This document shows positions 33,764 through 43,099 of a DNA stretch of 64,000 bases, piece after piece; within the stretch, counting starts at the first letter, position 1; the number at the start of each line of letters is the position of its first letter. The stretch spans positions 4,674,501 to 4,738,500 of the forward strand of contig WPIO01000024.1 in the NCBI GenBank assembly GCA_009760855.2, read 5' to 3'. The notes below the pieces were generated by a model. It saw nothing but the letters and a program-made list of their open reading frames with translations. It ran no database searches and was not told the origin of the DNA. This stretch comes from Cristatella mucedo. Lineage: Eukaryota; Bryozoa; Phylactolaemata; Cristatellidae. Made by a program: the position numbers and the translations under genes.

Positions 33764-34099
33764 GGTGAGCGGCTGCGAATAATGATGACCCTGTCATGCA
33801 GCCGTCTTACCTGAGCTTGGCAGGTTTGGCAAAAAAGAGCAAGCAGGCAGGCGAGCTTGGCCGAGCTTGTTTTACGATGCATGGCAAACGAGTGGCTGGC
33901 ACCAACTACTGCACCACTCGTCGTCTGAGCCTTGGTGGCTTAAATTACTGGCACCTGAGACATTCACAGACAGGGAGAAAGGGCGAGCATTCTCGCCTCC
34001 TGACATGGAGCTCTCTAACGACTGTTTGTGTTCGTTGCAGAATTCTTCCGAAAACCGAAGTTCTTGCGAACATCGTATACGAAAGCGAAATGGCTAAGA

Positions 34100-37000
34100 C
34101 CATTTAAAGTTATTCTGATTGTTGTTTGACCATAGCGCGTTAGAAATTACATGCCTGTGGATATCTAAACGCTTATCGCTTCGGGCTGCTGGGTCTCCCA
34201 CGCAGGTGGCTGCCTTGGCTACGCCAGCAGCTGCCCTAGCTACACCGGCAGCTGCCTTAGCAACGCTGGCTGCTAGTAACCTGTATGTTAGTTATGATCA
34301 TCAGCAGCTGTTATCGCTTCGTCATCGTAGATAAAATGCATTCCTAGATATTAATGTTGTTGCTAAGATTCATAAACTATGCATTAAGAAAAGAAAAGCA
34401 CCCCATAGCCGCATCGGTGGCCGGAACCCCCACGTCAGATGCCGCTCGTTGGGCAGGAACTGTGAGCTGAGTACCCGCTCGTTTGGTATTCCTAGCATTG
34501 TCTCGAACGTCTCAGCACTCTCCCGCACATGCCTCACTGTAAATCTCTCTAACTTAGTGGTCATCAGGCATGTTGTAACTCCATCGGCCAGACTTAACGC
34601 TTGCCTTTGTAATCCTCGTTCAATGTGCAATAATGCAATAAACCACTAGTAGTAAGTGACCTTTCTTCTGAAAATGGTATCGATGTGCTCACCCCAACTG
34701 AAACTTGGCTAAAATCGATAAACTGCCCAACAATTAAAGACGCTACCCCATCTGGTTTTCTCGTTCTTTCACACCCCTAGATCAATCAAAACTGGAGGTA
34801 GAGTTGCTATTATTGTGCTCTCGAAATTCAACTTCAAGCCATTTGCAGTACCCTTGAAGCAGTCTTTTGATTCAATTGTATTGGTCTCATCCGAAAAGAA
34901 GCTACTGATGGAGGCAGTAGTCTATCGCCCACCAGGTACCAAATCCTCTTTTATCTCAGATTTCTCCAATCTCATTTCGATTCTGTGTGCAAGAAATTGA
35001 TCCTTCCTCGCTATGTGTGATTTCAACGTTCACTTTGATAACTTATCTGACGCTTTCAGTACCAAATTTCGTGCATTCACTGACTCATTTTATTGTCTCT
35101 TGTGGCTCATGTGCATGGCCCTACTCACATCAAGGGTCACACACTCGACCAGATTTTCTCATGCTTGTGCACTTTGTCATCACCAATTATCACCAAATCC
35201 ATCTTATCTGACCACATGCAGATCTCATTCAATCTACAGTGTGTGCCCACCTCCTCCCTTAAAATAACATGTAAATCGCGAAACCTCAAGGCCCTTGACA
35301 TCGATGCTTTCCGTGCGATAATTCTGCTTCACCTCTGCTGCTCAGTCCTCCCTCCGATCTGTCATCATTGGTAGATAGCTACAACACGACACTAGCTGAC
35401 TCGCTCGACGAGTTTGCACCTCTAACAAATGCGCACTGTGCGCCCTCTCCCAGATGGCCTATGCTTTACCACGGAAATTAAACTAGCCGGGTCTAGTAAG
35501 TGAAAGCTTAAAAAGGATACAAAAGATCTGGCCAGACTGTCCATCGACAGGCATATGAAGACTACTGCATGTCGTACCAATCAATAATAGCAAAGGCTAA
35601 GTCTAGCTTCTATAGAAACATTGCTGAATCACAGATGCACAATCCAAAAATGCTGATGTCGACGATCAACCATCTCCTCAACCACTCACAGATTAGCTCC
35701 TTACCTGATGATCCTTGTGATAATCTAGCCGATCGCTTCTCTCGATTCTTTGTGCAGAAGATGGACAAGATCGGAGAATCCATCCCTGCGATGACAACCT
35801 CCCCACTAGAATGCTGTTCCTCGGTTCCTGGCTGCACCTCAATGTCTGCATTTAAACAGGTCACTAGTGATCTAGTCCTAAAGTTCGTATCCTAATCAAA
35901 GAAGACTACAAGTCCCCTGGATGTTATTTCCACTGTCCTGCTCCTAAGTTGCATTGATCTGCTGCTGCCATGCATAACTAACATATATGTCATATATGTC
36001 AATATGTCATTAGTATCGGGTCATGTCCCAGCACCTTTCAAAAAAGCTGTAGTCAGGCCACTTCTCAAGAAAGTGACACTAGACCAAGAGAACTTAAGCA
36101 ACTACCGCCCAGTCTCTCTTCTACCATTCCTATCAAAGACAATGGAACGGGTCGTGGCGGACATGCTAAACTCATAGACCGAATCTTCACACCTTGCTAG
36201 TAAGTAATAGTATGGCTGTAGAGCTAATCACTCAACAGAGTCAGCATTGCTTAGGGTATACAACGACCTACTTAGGAATGCAGACATGGGTAGAGTGTCT
36301 CTGCTTGTTTTGCTTGATCTTTCGGCAGCTTTTGATACTATCGATCATGAAATTCTTCTAGAGCACCTCTTATCCCACCTGATCATCACTGGCATTGCTC
36401 TATTATTGCTCAGGTCCTATCTCAGCGCTAGACTCCCGAGTCTTGAGGAGAATGGACAAAGGTCATCTGATGTACCTCTGAAATATGGGGTACCTCGGAG
36501 CTCCGTGCTAGATCTGATTATTTTCACAGTTTATACTCTCCCTCTTGCTGATGTGATTGCTAAGTTCAATCTAGGCTTTCACTTCTATGCGGATGACACT
36601 CAGTTGCACCTTTGCTTTGATCCCTCCCAGCCTTCGAGCACCTCAAACTCTCTCAACTCACTTGCTGCATGTATTGATGACATCCACTAATGGATGGCAG
36701 CAAACTTTCTAGAACTAAACGATGATAAAACTAACTTAACAGTTAGGGGCAAGCCCAGTGTGATCACCAACTTGGAATGGCTGACGCTCGAAATTGGCTC
36801 TGCCAGCATATTTCCTGTTGAATCAGCTCGAAATCTAGGTGTCATGTTCCAAAGCGAGCTTCCATCAGACGACCATGTCAGCTCTACAGTCAAATCGGCC
36901 TATTTTCAGCTTCATAACGTTGCTAAAATTTGGGCTTGTTTAGATAAGGATATCACGTCCTAGTTAATCCATGCATTTGTGACACACAGTCTCGATTTCT

Positions 37001-37685
37001 GCAACTCACTGCTTACTGGCCTACCGGCATGTGCGATCCGGCAATTGCAGCTGGTGCCAAACTCCACAGCTAGGCTTGTCTGTCGTGAGCGTCACAGTTG
37101 CCACATTACTCCACATATCGCCGACCTGCACTGGCTTCCAGTCAACCCACGGATTGACTTCGAGGTTTTGTTGCTCACTTTTAGGTCACCTCATTCTTTG
37201 GCTCAAGCCTATCTCTCAGATTTAGTTCCTCACCAAGCCAAAGAATCGTACCACCTGCTTTTCGGAATCCAACAGTCTACATGTACCTCGTACAAACTTC
37301 AAATCCTTTGGAGACGATGCTTTTAGTTCGTTTGCACCACCTTGAACTCCCTCCCGACTTGCCTTAGAACATCCCCTGACTTGACATTTAAAAAGAACTT
37401 AAAAACACACCTATTTAGCACAGCATTTAGTGGGTCCTTGTGATTCGTCCTTCATGTGCTTGGGCGTGCATACACTGTGCATGCTGTCACTAACCACATA
37501 TGCATGCTGACCCTGTCCATGTCACCTCTAACCATGTAATTCATTTTGTTTGTATATCAAGCATGATATCACTCACCATTCAATTGCATTTTCCTTCGCA
37601 GCAAAGGTAAAGACCCTAGAGAGAGAGTTTGAGTTCTCCGAGGGCGCTTTATCAAATGCATTATTATTATTATATTATTATTATA
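34100..37685 (+). mobile_element. LINE-A, longest copy, with endonuclease and RT remnants
   Basis: A plus-strand copy with endonuclease remnants from ~34600 (TETWLKS-like, VVYRPPGTKSSF, CDFNVHFDN). A middle region follows with KAKSSFYRNIAESQMHNPKM (35590). The RT is at 36300-36610 (LLVLLDLSAAFDTIDHEILL, FYADDTQLHLCF), then [36 protein letters not shown], and the 3' UTR and hairpin near 37610. It ends in (ATT)n at 37660-37685. Many stops and frameshifts make it a pseudogene. It keeps the intact LDLSAAFD motif that the full LINE-B has changed. The 5' limit is uncertain; a 21-bp repeat at 34208-34272 may belong to it. Confidence 0.82.
34208..34272 (+). repeat. 21-bp tandem repeat, 3 copies
   Basis: Three ~21-bp units of the form GCTGCCYTRGCTACRCCRGCA, open in one frame as Ala-Leu-Ala-Thr-Pro-Ala. 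It may belong to the 5' part of the adjacent LINE-A. Confidence 0.75.
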
Positions 37686-37974
37686 TGCTTTATTTTGACC
37701 CCTGAGCCTGGCTGTAGTGTAAGCTATATGTACAGCAACTCGCACACATGTAACCTATGCCGGTGAGTGAAAGCATGTGTTCGTTACTGTTCCGTCAGGT
37801 CAGTATAGCCAAGCTGGGGTTGCTGGTACTTATTCGGCTTTTGATTGGGTAAACTCAATTGCACGGTATGTTCCGAACAGACGATTTGCGGCTTTGTGTT
37901 GAGATCTGCTCAGAACAAGCTTGTAACCGCGCAGAAACTCGTCCCCCGGCTCTCTACCTTTGGACTGTGTGGGG

Positions 37975-38205
37975 CAGTGCTGCGGTGCGGTTAAATCACA
38001 GGCGGCCACAACTGGGTGCCGAAAGCAACAGTTTATTGTGGACCTGTTAGTAGTGGTTACGCTTCAGCGAAGGTGCTTTACACGGCGCGAACCGGACCAA
38101 CGGAGTTAACTGAGCGAACTCCCGAAGCCCGCGCATAATAAATATCCTATGCGAGCGTCGCTAGCGATTGTCCCAACCCCGAAGGCGGGCCGCTACAGCA
38201 CCCCA
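37975..38205 (-). mobile_element. Candidate solo LTR
   Basis: On the minus strand a GC-rich ~230-bp block begins TGTAGCGGCCCGCC. It contains an AT-rich TATA-like GGATATTTATTATG and AATAAA near 38035, and has a plausible end at ...CCCCACA. There is no flanking duplication that I can establish and no internal region beside it. Listed on structure only. Confidence 0.25.
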
Positions 38206-38322
38206 AGATACGAGCAGCTAACTGAGTAGCCGGCAGAACACAACTGCACAGTCTAAGTTGCACTTAGCTGCAACAACTACCGAAGCTGCAGCCCTGAGCT
38301 CTGTCAGTCCTGTCGTTTTATA

Positions 38323-38362
<40 letters not shown>

Positions 38363-38381
38363 TTTTCTTTCTCTCTTGCTT

Positions 38382-38464
<83 letters not shown>

Positions 38465-38690
38465 ATCTTTCTCTCTTTCTTTCTCTCTTTCTTTCTCTCT
38501 TTCTCTCTTTCTCTCTTTCTCTCTTTCTCTCCTTCTCTCCTTCTCTCTTTCTGTCCTTCTCTCCTTCTCTCCTTCTCTCCTTCTCTCCTTCTCTCCTTCT
38601 CTCCTTCTCTCCTTCTCTCCTTCTCTCCTTCTCTCATTCTCTCCTTCTCTCCTTCTCTCCTTCTCTCTCTCTCTCTCTGCCCTCTTGACC
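38323..38690. repeat. CT-rich microsatellite with higher-order (CCTTCTCT)n
   Basis: (CT)n at 38323-38460, then TTTCTCTC-type units and a regular 8-bp CCTTCTCT array from ~38530 to 38665. Ser/Leu/Phe-rich open frames here are repeat translations. Confidence 0.95.
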
Positions 38691-38764
38691 TTGGGCGTGG
38701 CTGCTATTGTTTTTGTCGGACCCTAGCTCTCGGTGTCCGTCATCGGCCTAATTTGTTTGGCTCG

Positions 38765-38852
38765 TCCTTGGCTAGTAATTGGCTAGTCCTTGGCTAGTCC
38801 TTGGCTAGCCCCTAGCTAGTCCCTGGCTAGTCCTTGGCTAGTCCTTGGCTAG
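38765..38852 (+). repeat. 11-bp tandem repeat, unit TCCTTGGCTAG, 8 copies
   Basis: Eight adjacent 11-bp units, five identical, the others changed at one to three positions (TAATTGGCTAG, CCCCTAGCTAG, TCCCTGGCTAG). It lies between the CT microsatellite and a diverged LINE. A period of 11 is not a codon multiple, so it is not a protein repeat. Confidence 0.93.
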
Positions 38853-38969
38853 TCCGCCCGCTGCTGTTGCTCTAGGTGCCCTAGTCAGATCCACTAAAGC
38901 AAGGGCTAATATCGCGGCTAGCCTTGAGAGCTGCTCCGTTGCAATCTATGTCGCCACCACGACTTTTTG

Positions 38970-39240
38970 CCGGCCTTCTGCACTGGCTCCTAATGAAACA
39001 GGTAATGGCGTTCCATGTTTTGACATTCATTGTTGGGTCTCTTCGTTGCCTAGCTTCGGATTATTTATCAGAACAACTCCTAATCAGACTTGGAATCTCA
39101 TACCCACTCGTTTAACTTGAGTTGTTTACCTGTGCCCTAAAGGACCTCAAATCCATTGAGACCGCGCTTTTAGCCCACATGCTCCCAAAGCCCGGAACTC
39201 GCATTTCACAAATACTTTAATAACCCCTGACTTGACTCAA
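38970..39240 (+). mobile_element. Diverged LINE fragment (RT C-terminal region)
   Basis: Reads GLLHWLLMKQVMAFHVLTFI and GSLRCLASDYLSEQL, equivalent to the [20 protein letters not shown]...APAYLSDLL block of LINE-A, followed by AAAGCCCGGAACTCGC. It is less similar than other copies, so it is either an older LINE-A or a third related family. Confidence 0.6.
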
Positions 39241-39725
39241 CTGAAACAGAAACTAAAACCCTTGTGCTCCACACAGCATAAATCCTTTAAAGTGAAGATT
39301 CGCGTGGTGTAATATAAAGATAAACGACGATGAGCATGCTCTAACTAACCAATTGATATGTTTACTTGCTAACGTATTCTATCATGCTTGCTGCAATATG
39401 CTGTGGTCTTAAGTCCATTGGCCACAGATGAAATGGAACTCTCGCTGTGGAGCTGCTCCTTGCCGATTCCTGAAAAATGTATGCAATGGTGCCACCTTAA
39501 CACACATATTATCTCTAGTAGTAACATTAAAGGGCAGAAATAATCAGCTCCTCTCCAGGATTACAACTTATCCTTATCTACAGTCTATTACACTTCCTTT
39601 CAAAGCAACAGGGATTCGTGGGTGCATAGATTCAGACACAGTGCACATTTCTCAAGGCCCATTGAAAGCTGACCAACTTTTTACACGAATTTGGCTTTTT
39701 AGGCCACCAAACTTTCAATCAAATG

Positions 39726-39915
39726 GTGAGCCGTGATGGCACACTAGGTAAGGCGGTTGCTTTCACGACCTCGGTCCCGAGATCGTGAGTTCGATTCCTG
39801 TGGTGGGCGATTCTTTATCGCCACTGCAAGTGGTGGGGATAGCCGTAAAGTCATTTACGTCGCTACACAAAAAGAGGCTGTTTAATCGGCTAGGATTTAT
39901 TTATTATTTATATAA
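39726..39915 (+). mobile_element. SINE-1 copy, well preserved
   Basis: Head GAGCCGTGATGGCACACTAG, with A-box-like TGGCACACTAG (39737-39747, one mismatch) and B box AGTTCGATTCC (39788-39798), 40 nt apart as in tRNA promoters. A hairpin-rich body follows, then an ATTTATTATTTAT tail. Pol III type internal promoter; no ORF. Confidence 0.88.
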
Positions 39916-40199
39916 TTAAAAGGAACCTTTCATCACTAGAAATTAGGAATCAGGAGTTAAATCTGGGCGGTCGTAATCTTGCTAATATATCATGCCAACT
40001 TTTCAATGTTTGCAGTTACTAGAGAGAAACAGTTCCTTTATAGATATAACAAACGTCGAAATAGAAAGTATGCTTAGCTTTATTGTGATTATTTAAGGCG
40101 GCAAAAGGGGTTTCAAAACTGCCTCCGCTCAAGTCAACTAGGTTACGATCATTTCTAGAGATTATTAGACGTTCCTAGTGACCTTAAAGAGATGATGTG

Positions 40200-40557
40200 A
40201 TCATTCAATTTTAAATCAAGCGCCCTACTACACAGATGTGGCCTTTTTTGTTGGGAAAAATATGTAGCCAGGATCCATCACTCTCCGACTCTTTCCTACC
40301 AACCAGGACGACTCCCCAATAGGCCAGGCAGGGTCCGGCCAGCTTTTCTGAATAATAATTTAGCCATACCTTGCACCAACGTCAAATCCCTTGGATAGCA
40401 CGCCTTTAATCCATATGCTCCATAAGTACAAAACTCTATCCCGAATGCTGTCCAAAATCCTTTATTTGATAAAATGCAAACGAAACTTTTAATACACCTG
40501 CTCGTCACAACATTAGGTGAGTCAGTATGATTCTTCCTGCTACAACGTAAAGCGCCC

Positions 40558-40650
<93 letters not shown>

Positions 40651-40691
40651 GACAGAGAGACAGAGAGAGAGACAGAGAGAGAGAGAGAGAC

Positions 40692-40732
<41 letters not shown>

Positions 40733-40905
40733 GACAGAGGCAGAGAGACAGAGCGAGACAGAGACAGAGAGAGACGGAGACAGAGACAGACAGGCAGACA
40801 GACAGACCGAGAATGTGAGAGACAGAGGGACAGAGATATAGAGAAAGAGAGCTTGAGTTCTCTGAGGGCGCTTTAACAAGTGTATTATTGTTATTATTAA
40901 TATTG
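40200..40905 (+). mobile_element. LINE-A 3' end with a microsatellite inside its terminal hairpin
   Basis: The 3' region of LINE-A (CAACGTCAAATCCCTTGGAT, CATATGCTCC) leads into the hairpin's left arm GCGCC at 40552 and the seed AGAGA. A ~290-bp GA/ACAG-rich tract follows before the right part (TTGAGTTCTCTGAGGGCGC, ending 40871) and the ATT tail. Other copies have ~24 nt between the arms. Confidence 0.85.
40558..40850. repeat. (GA)n/(ACAG)n microsatellite inside a LINE-A hairpin
   Basis: (GA)n from 40558, then ACAGACAG units near 40695-40735 and mixed GA/ACAG to 40850. Flanked by the two arms of the LINE-A terminal hairpin. Confidence 0.95.
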
Positions 40906-41004
40906 CTTGATTAATTTTGTATGCAACCAAGAGTGGTGACACTGCGACTGCTTCCACTAACCAAAATAACATGTTGAGGCCGGTCATGCCCCTGTAAAGG
41001 ATTG

Positions 41005-41750
41005 TTTGTATGTAATGTATCTCCGTTTGTAATTCCAGCAAGTCATAAAGACTATGTGGGTGTTACTCAGGAGAGTTTTGTATAGCCCACTCACTGCCTA
41101 AGCGGCTTTCGGTACGCATTCGGTAGCCACCAGACTTTGTCTGACGCAACGCAGAAAAAGTGGGAAGCATAGCAGAGTCAAGAGAGCAGTTGAGGTAGTG
41201 AGTAGCATGGAAGCAGCAGCTCAGGACCACTGAAAAAAATGAGCGATAGTCGGCAGCAGGAGAGTAGTTGCAGTTTCGTAAGAATTGTGGAAGCGAGTTC
41301 CACAGTCTCGGACATGCAGAGCTAAAGCTTCTATCGCCAACGGTCTTTAAGCGGAGGAATGGAACAACTAATTTATTGTCCACACAGGACCTGTGGGCGC
41401 GAAGAGGCTGAAACTGGTGCAGCCGTTCTGCTAGGTACGAAGGAGCCAAGCCGTGGGGGGCCTTGTGGGTCAGGGTAAGAACTTTGCTTTGTATCCGTTG
41501 GTCAACCGGCATCCATCCTAGCTCATTTAGCAAAGGAGACACGTGCTCAAACCTCTGCAACTTGAAGACTAGCCTGGCAGCAATATACATAGTCAGCTGC
41601 AGCGGTCTAGTTTCTGCCTTTGGTAGCCCAGCCAAAAGGGAATTACAATAATCAAGCTGAGGCAGAACGAAGGAGCTAGTTAAATTGTTTACAAGCCACT
41701 GTTGAAGACAGCTCCTAATCTTTGATATGAATAGGGATAGGGATTCCCTG
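41005..41750 (-). mobile_element. LINE-B 3' fragment
   Basis: A 5'-truncated antisense copy of ~745 bp. The conserved end of ORF2 is open for 190 codons (ARLVFKLQRFEHVSPLLNEL, GWMPVDQRIQSKVLTLTHKA, CPRLWNSLPQF). The 3' terminus is GTAATGTATCTCCGT near 41012. Here the position of the full copy's TAG codon reads CAA, showing the ancestral state. It lies about 100 bp from the microsatellite-expanded LINE-A tail. Confidence 0.85.
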
Positions 41751-41799
41751 CTAACTAAGTCCAGCTTTATAACCTGGCACCTACAGTCATAACCATTTG

Positions 41800-41880
41800 G
41801 TGAATGGAAACAGATTCAGTTCTCTTAAAGCACTTTCCCAATATATTATTATCGTTATTATTATTATTATTATTATCATG
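41800..41880 (+). repeat. LINE-A/SINE-2-type tail with (ATT)n
   Basis: CAGATTCAGTTCTCTTAAAG is a degraded half of the terminal hairpin, followed by (TTA)n to 41878. Too short to assign to either family. Confidence 0.55.
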
Positions 41881-42009
41881 CATTGTCTGAACGATAGAGA
41901 ATGTCAGGTCTGGAAGACAAGGCACTGGATCTATACAAACCGCTCTTTTCTAATTGTGCTCGATCAATATAGGGTATTTGTTGTATCTGGTACATGAGAC
42001 CAGTTGCCA

Positions 42010-42340
42010 ATAGAATTCAGAAGGATCTGTTCTCCTTCGTTTACTTATTTCCCTGCATTCCGACCATCTCTCAAAAATTATTCACTTCTCAGCTTACGAT
42101 GCACGGTTCTTTTGTCGTTTAACTATCAGACTATGGCTTCTCTAACTAATCAACTTGATGATTGTCTTGCACATATTCGATCAGGTCAGTCAGCCAATTG
42201 CTTTAGACTAGATGATAATTAAACCAAATTCACCATAGTATATCCCGAACGCTCGGCTGGACTGAAGACTTCAACTTTGTAATTGGTGACGCTGTAAACT
42301 TACTCTCATCGTGAGCTCGGAATCTGCGTTTAAATTAATC
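42010..42340 (+). mobile_element. LINE-B decayed fragment (RT middle)
   Basis: Translation in pieces matches LINE-B around the region after YADD: NQLDDCLAHIRSGQSANC, FRLDDN, then a segment like GLKGFAVLIGDAI. Many substitutions and stops; an old copy. Confidence 0.6.
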
Positions 42341-42468
42341 AGACTTCTTCCGAATCTAGCTACCGCGATTGATCCCTGTCACAGATTATGGACCCTTTTA
42401 CACAGGCGCTTATCAAAAATCCTTCAAGCTCCCAGGTTCTCTTGAGGTCGGACTATACCTATTCTGAT

Positions 42469-42651
42469 TTAAATAAATAAATCCTATCTGATTAAACAGC
42501 CTCTTTTTGTATAGCGACAGAAGAGCCTTTACGGCTATCACCACCGCTTGCGGTGGCGATAAAGGATCGCCAACCGCAGGAATCGAACCCACGACCTCGA
42601 GACCGAGGTCGCGAAAGCAATCACCTTACCTAGTGTGCCATCACGGCTTAC
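42469..42651 (-). mobile_element. SINE-1 copy, well preserved
   Basis: Antisense copy from the AAATAAATAAAT tail to TGCCATCACGGCT. Contains the palindrome GGCGATAAAGGATCGCC and CCACCGCTTGCGGTGG, and the B box GGAATCGAACC in reverse. Among the cleanest copies for a consensus. Confidence 0.9.
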
Positions 42652-43099
42652 TGAAGTACCTGAAAATTCATTAATCCACCGTAGCTAGTGACGAATGTGG
42701 CTGCAAAGCTAGTAAAGAAATGCAGAGATTTACCAGTGTGCCTTTTCTATTAAATGATCTCTGATAGCTCCCTGATTATTACCGGATAATGAGTGACGAG
42801 TTATGAGCTAATCAACAAGGCTGACCATGGCTTGACTAATTCACATCTAGCTGAACAGGGGTACCACTTTCAGCATCTCGTGCATTCAGATACTGGGCTA
42901 GTCAGACAAGTAATCTATTAGCGGTTAAACATCTATGCAGAAAAAGGTAGCCAGGCATCATGAAATGCAGGATAAAGTGATTCTACAGGTGGAAAAAAGA
43001 AAAATATGAGAAGGCCACGTGACGCCACTCTATGAAAAATGAAAATTATTCCTCTCCTTCATCATAAATCAGCGTTAGGCGTCCTTAAGCCGAATCTAT

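Noticed and set aside
36247-36690. Stand-alone reverse transcriptase gene
   Set aside because: Collinear with endonuclease and 3' UTR remnants of a degraded LINE-A.
38218-38797. Arg/Glu-rich and Ser/Leu-rich proteins of 116-179 residues
   Set aside because: Pure translation of the CT/GA microsatellite; every frame stays open only because the repeat has no stops.
40505-41041. 178-residue Ser/Leu-rich and 119-residue Arg/Glu-rich frames
   Set aside because: Translation of the GA/ACAG microsatellite in the LINE-A tail.
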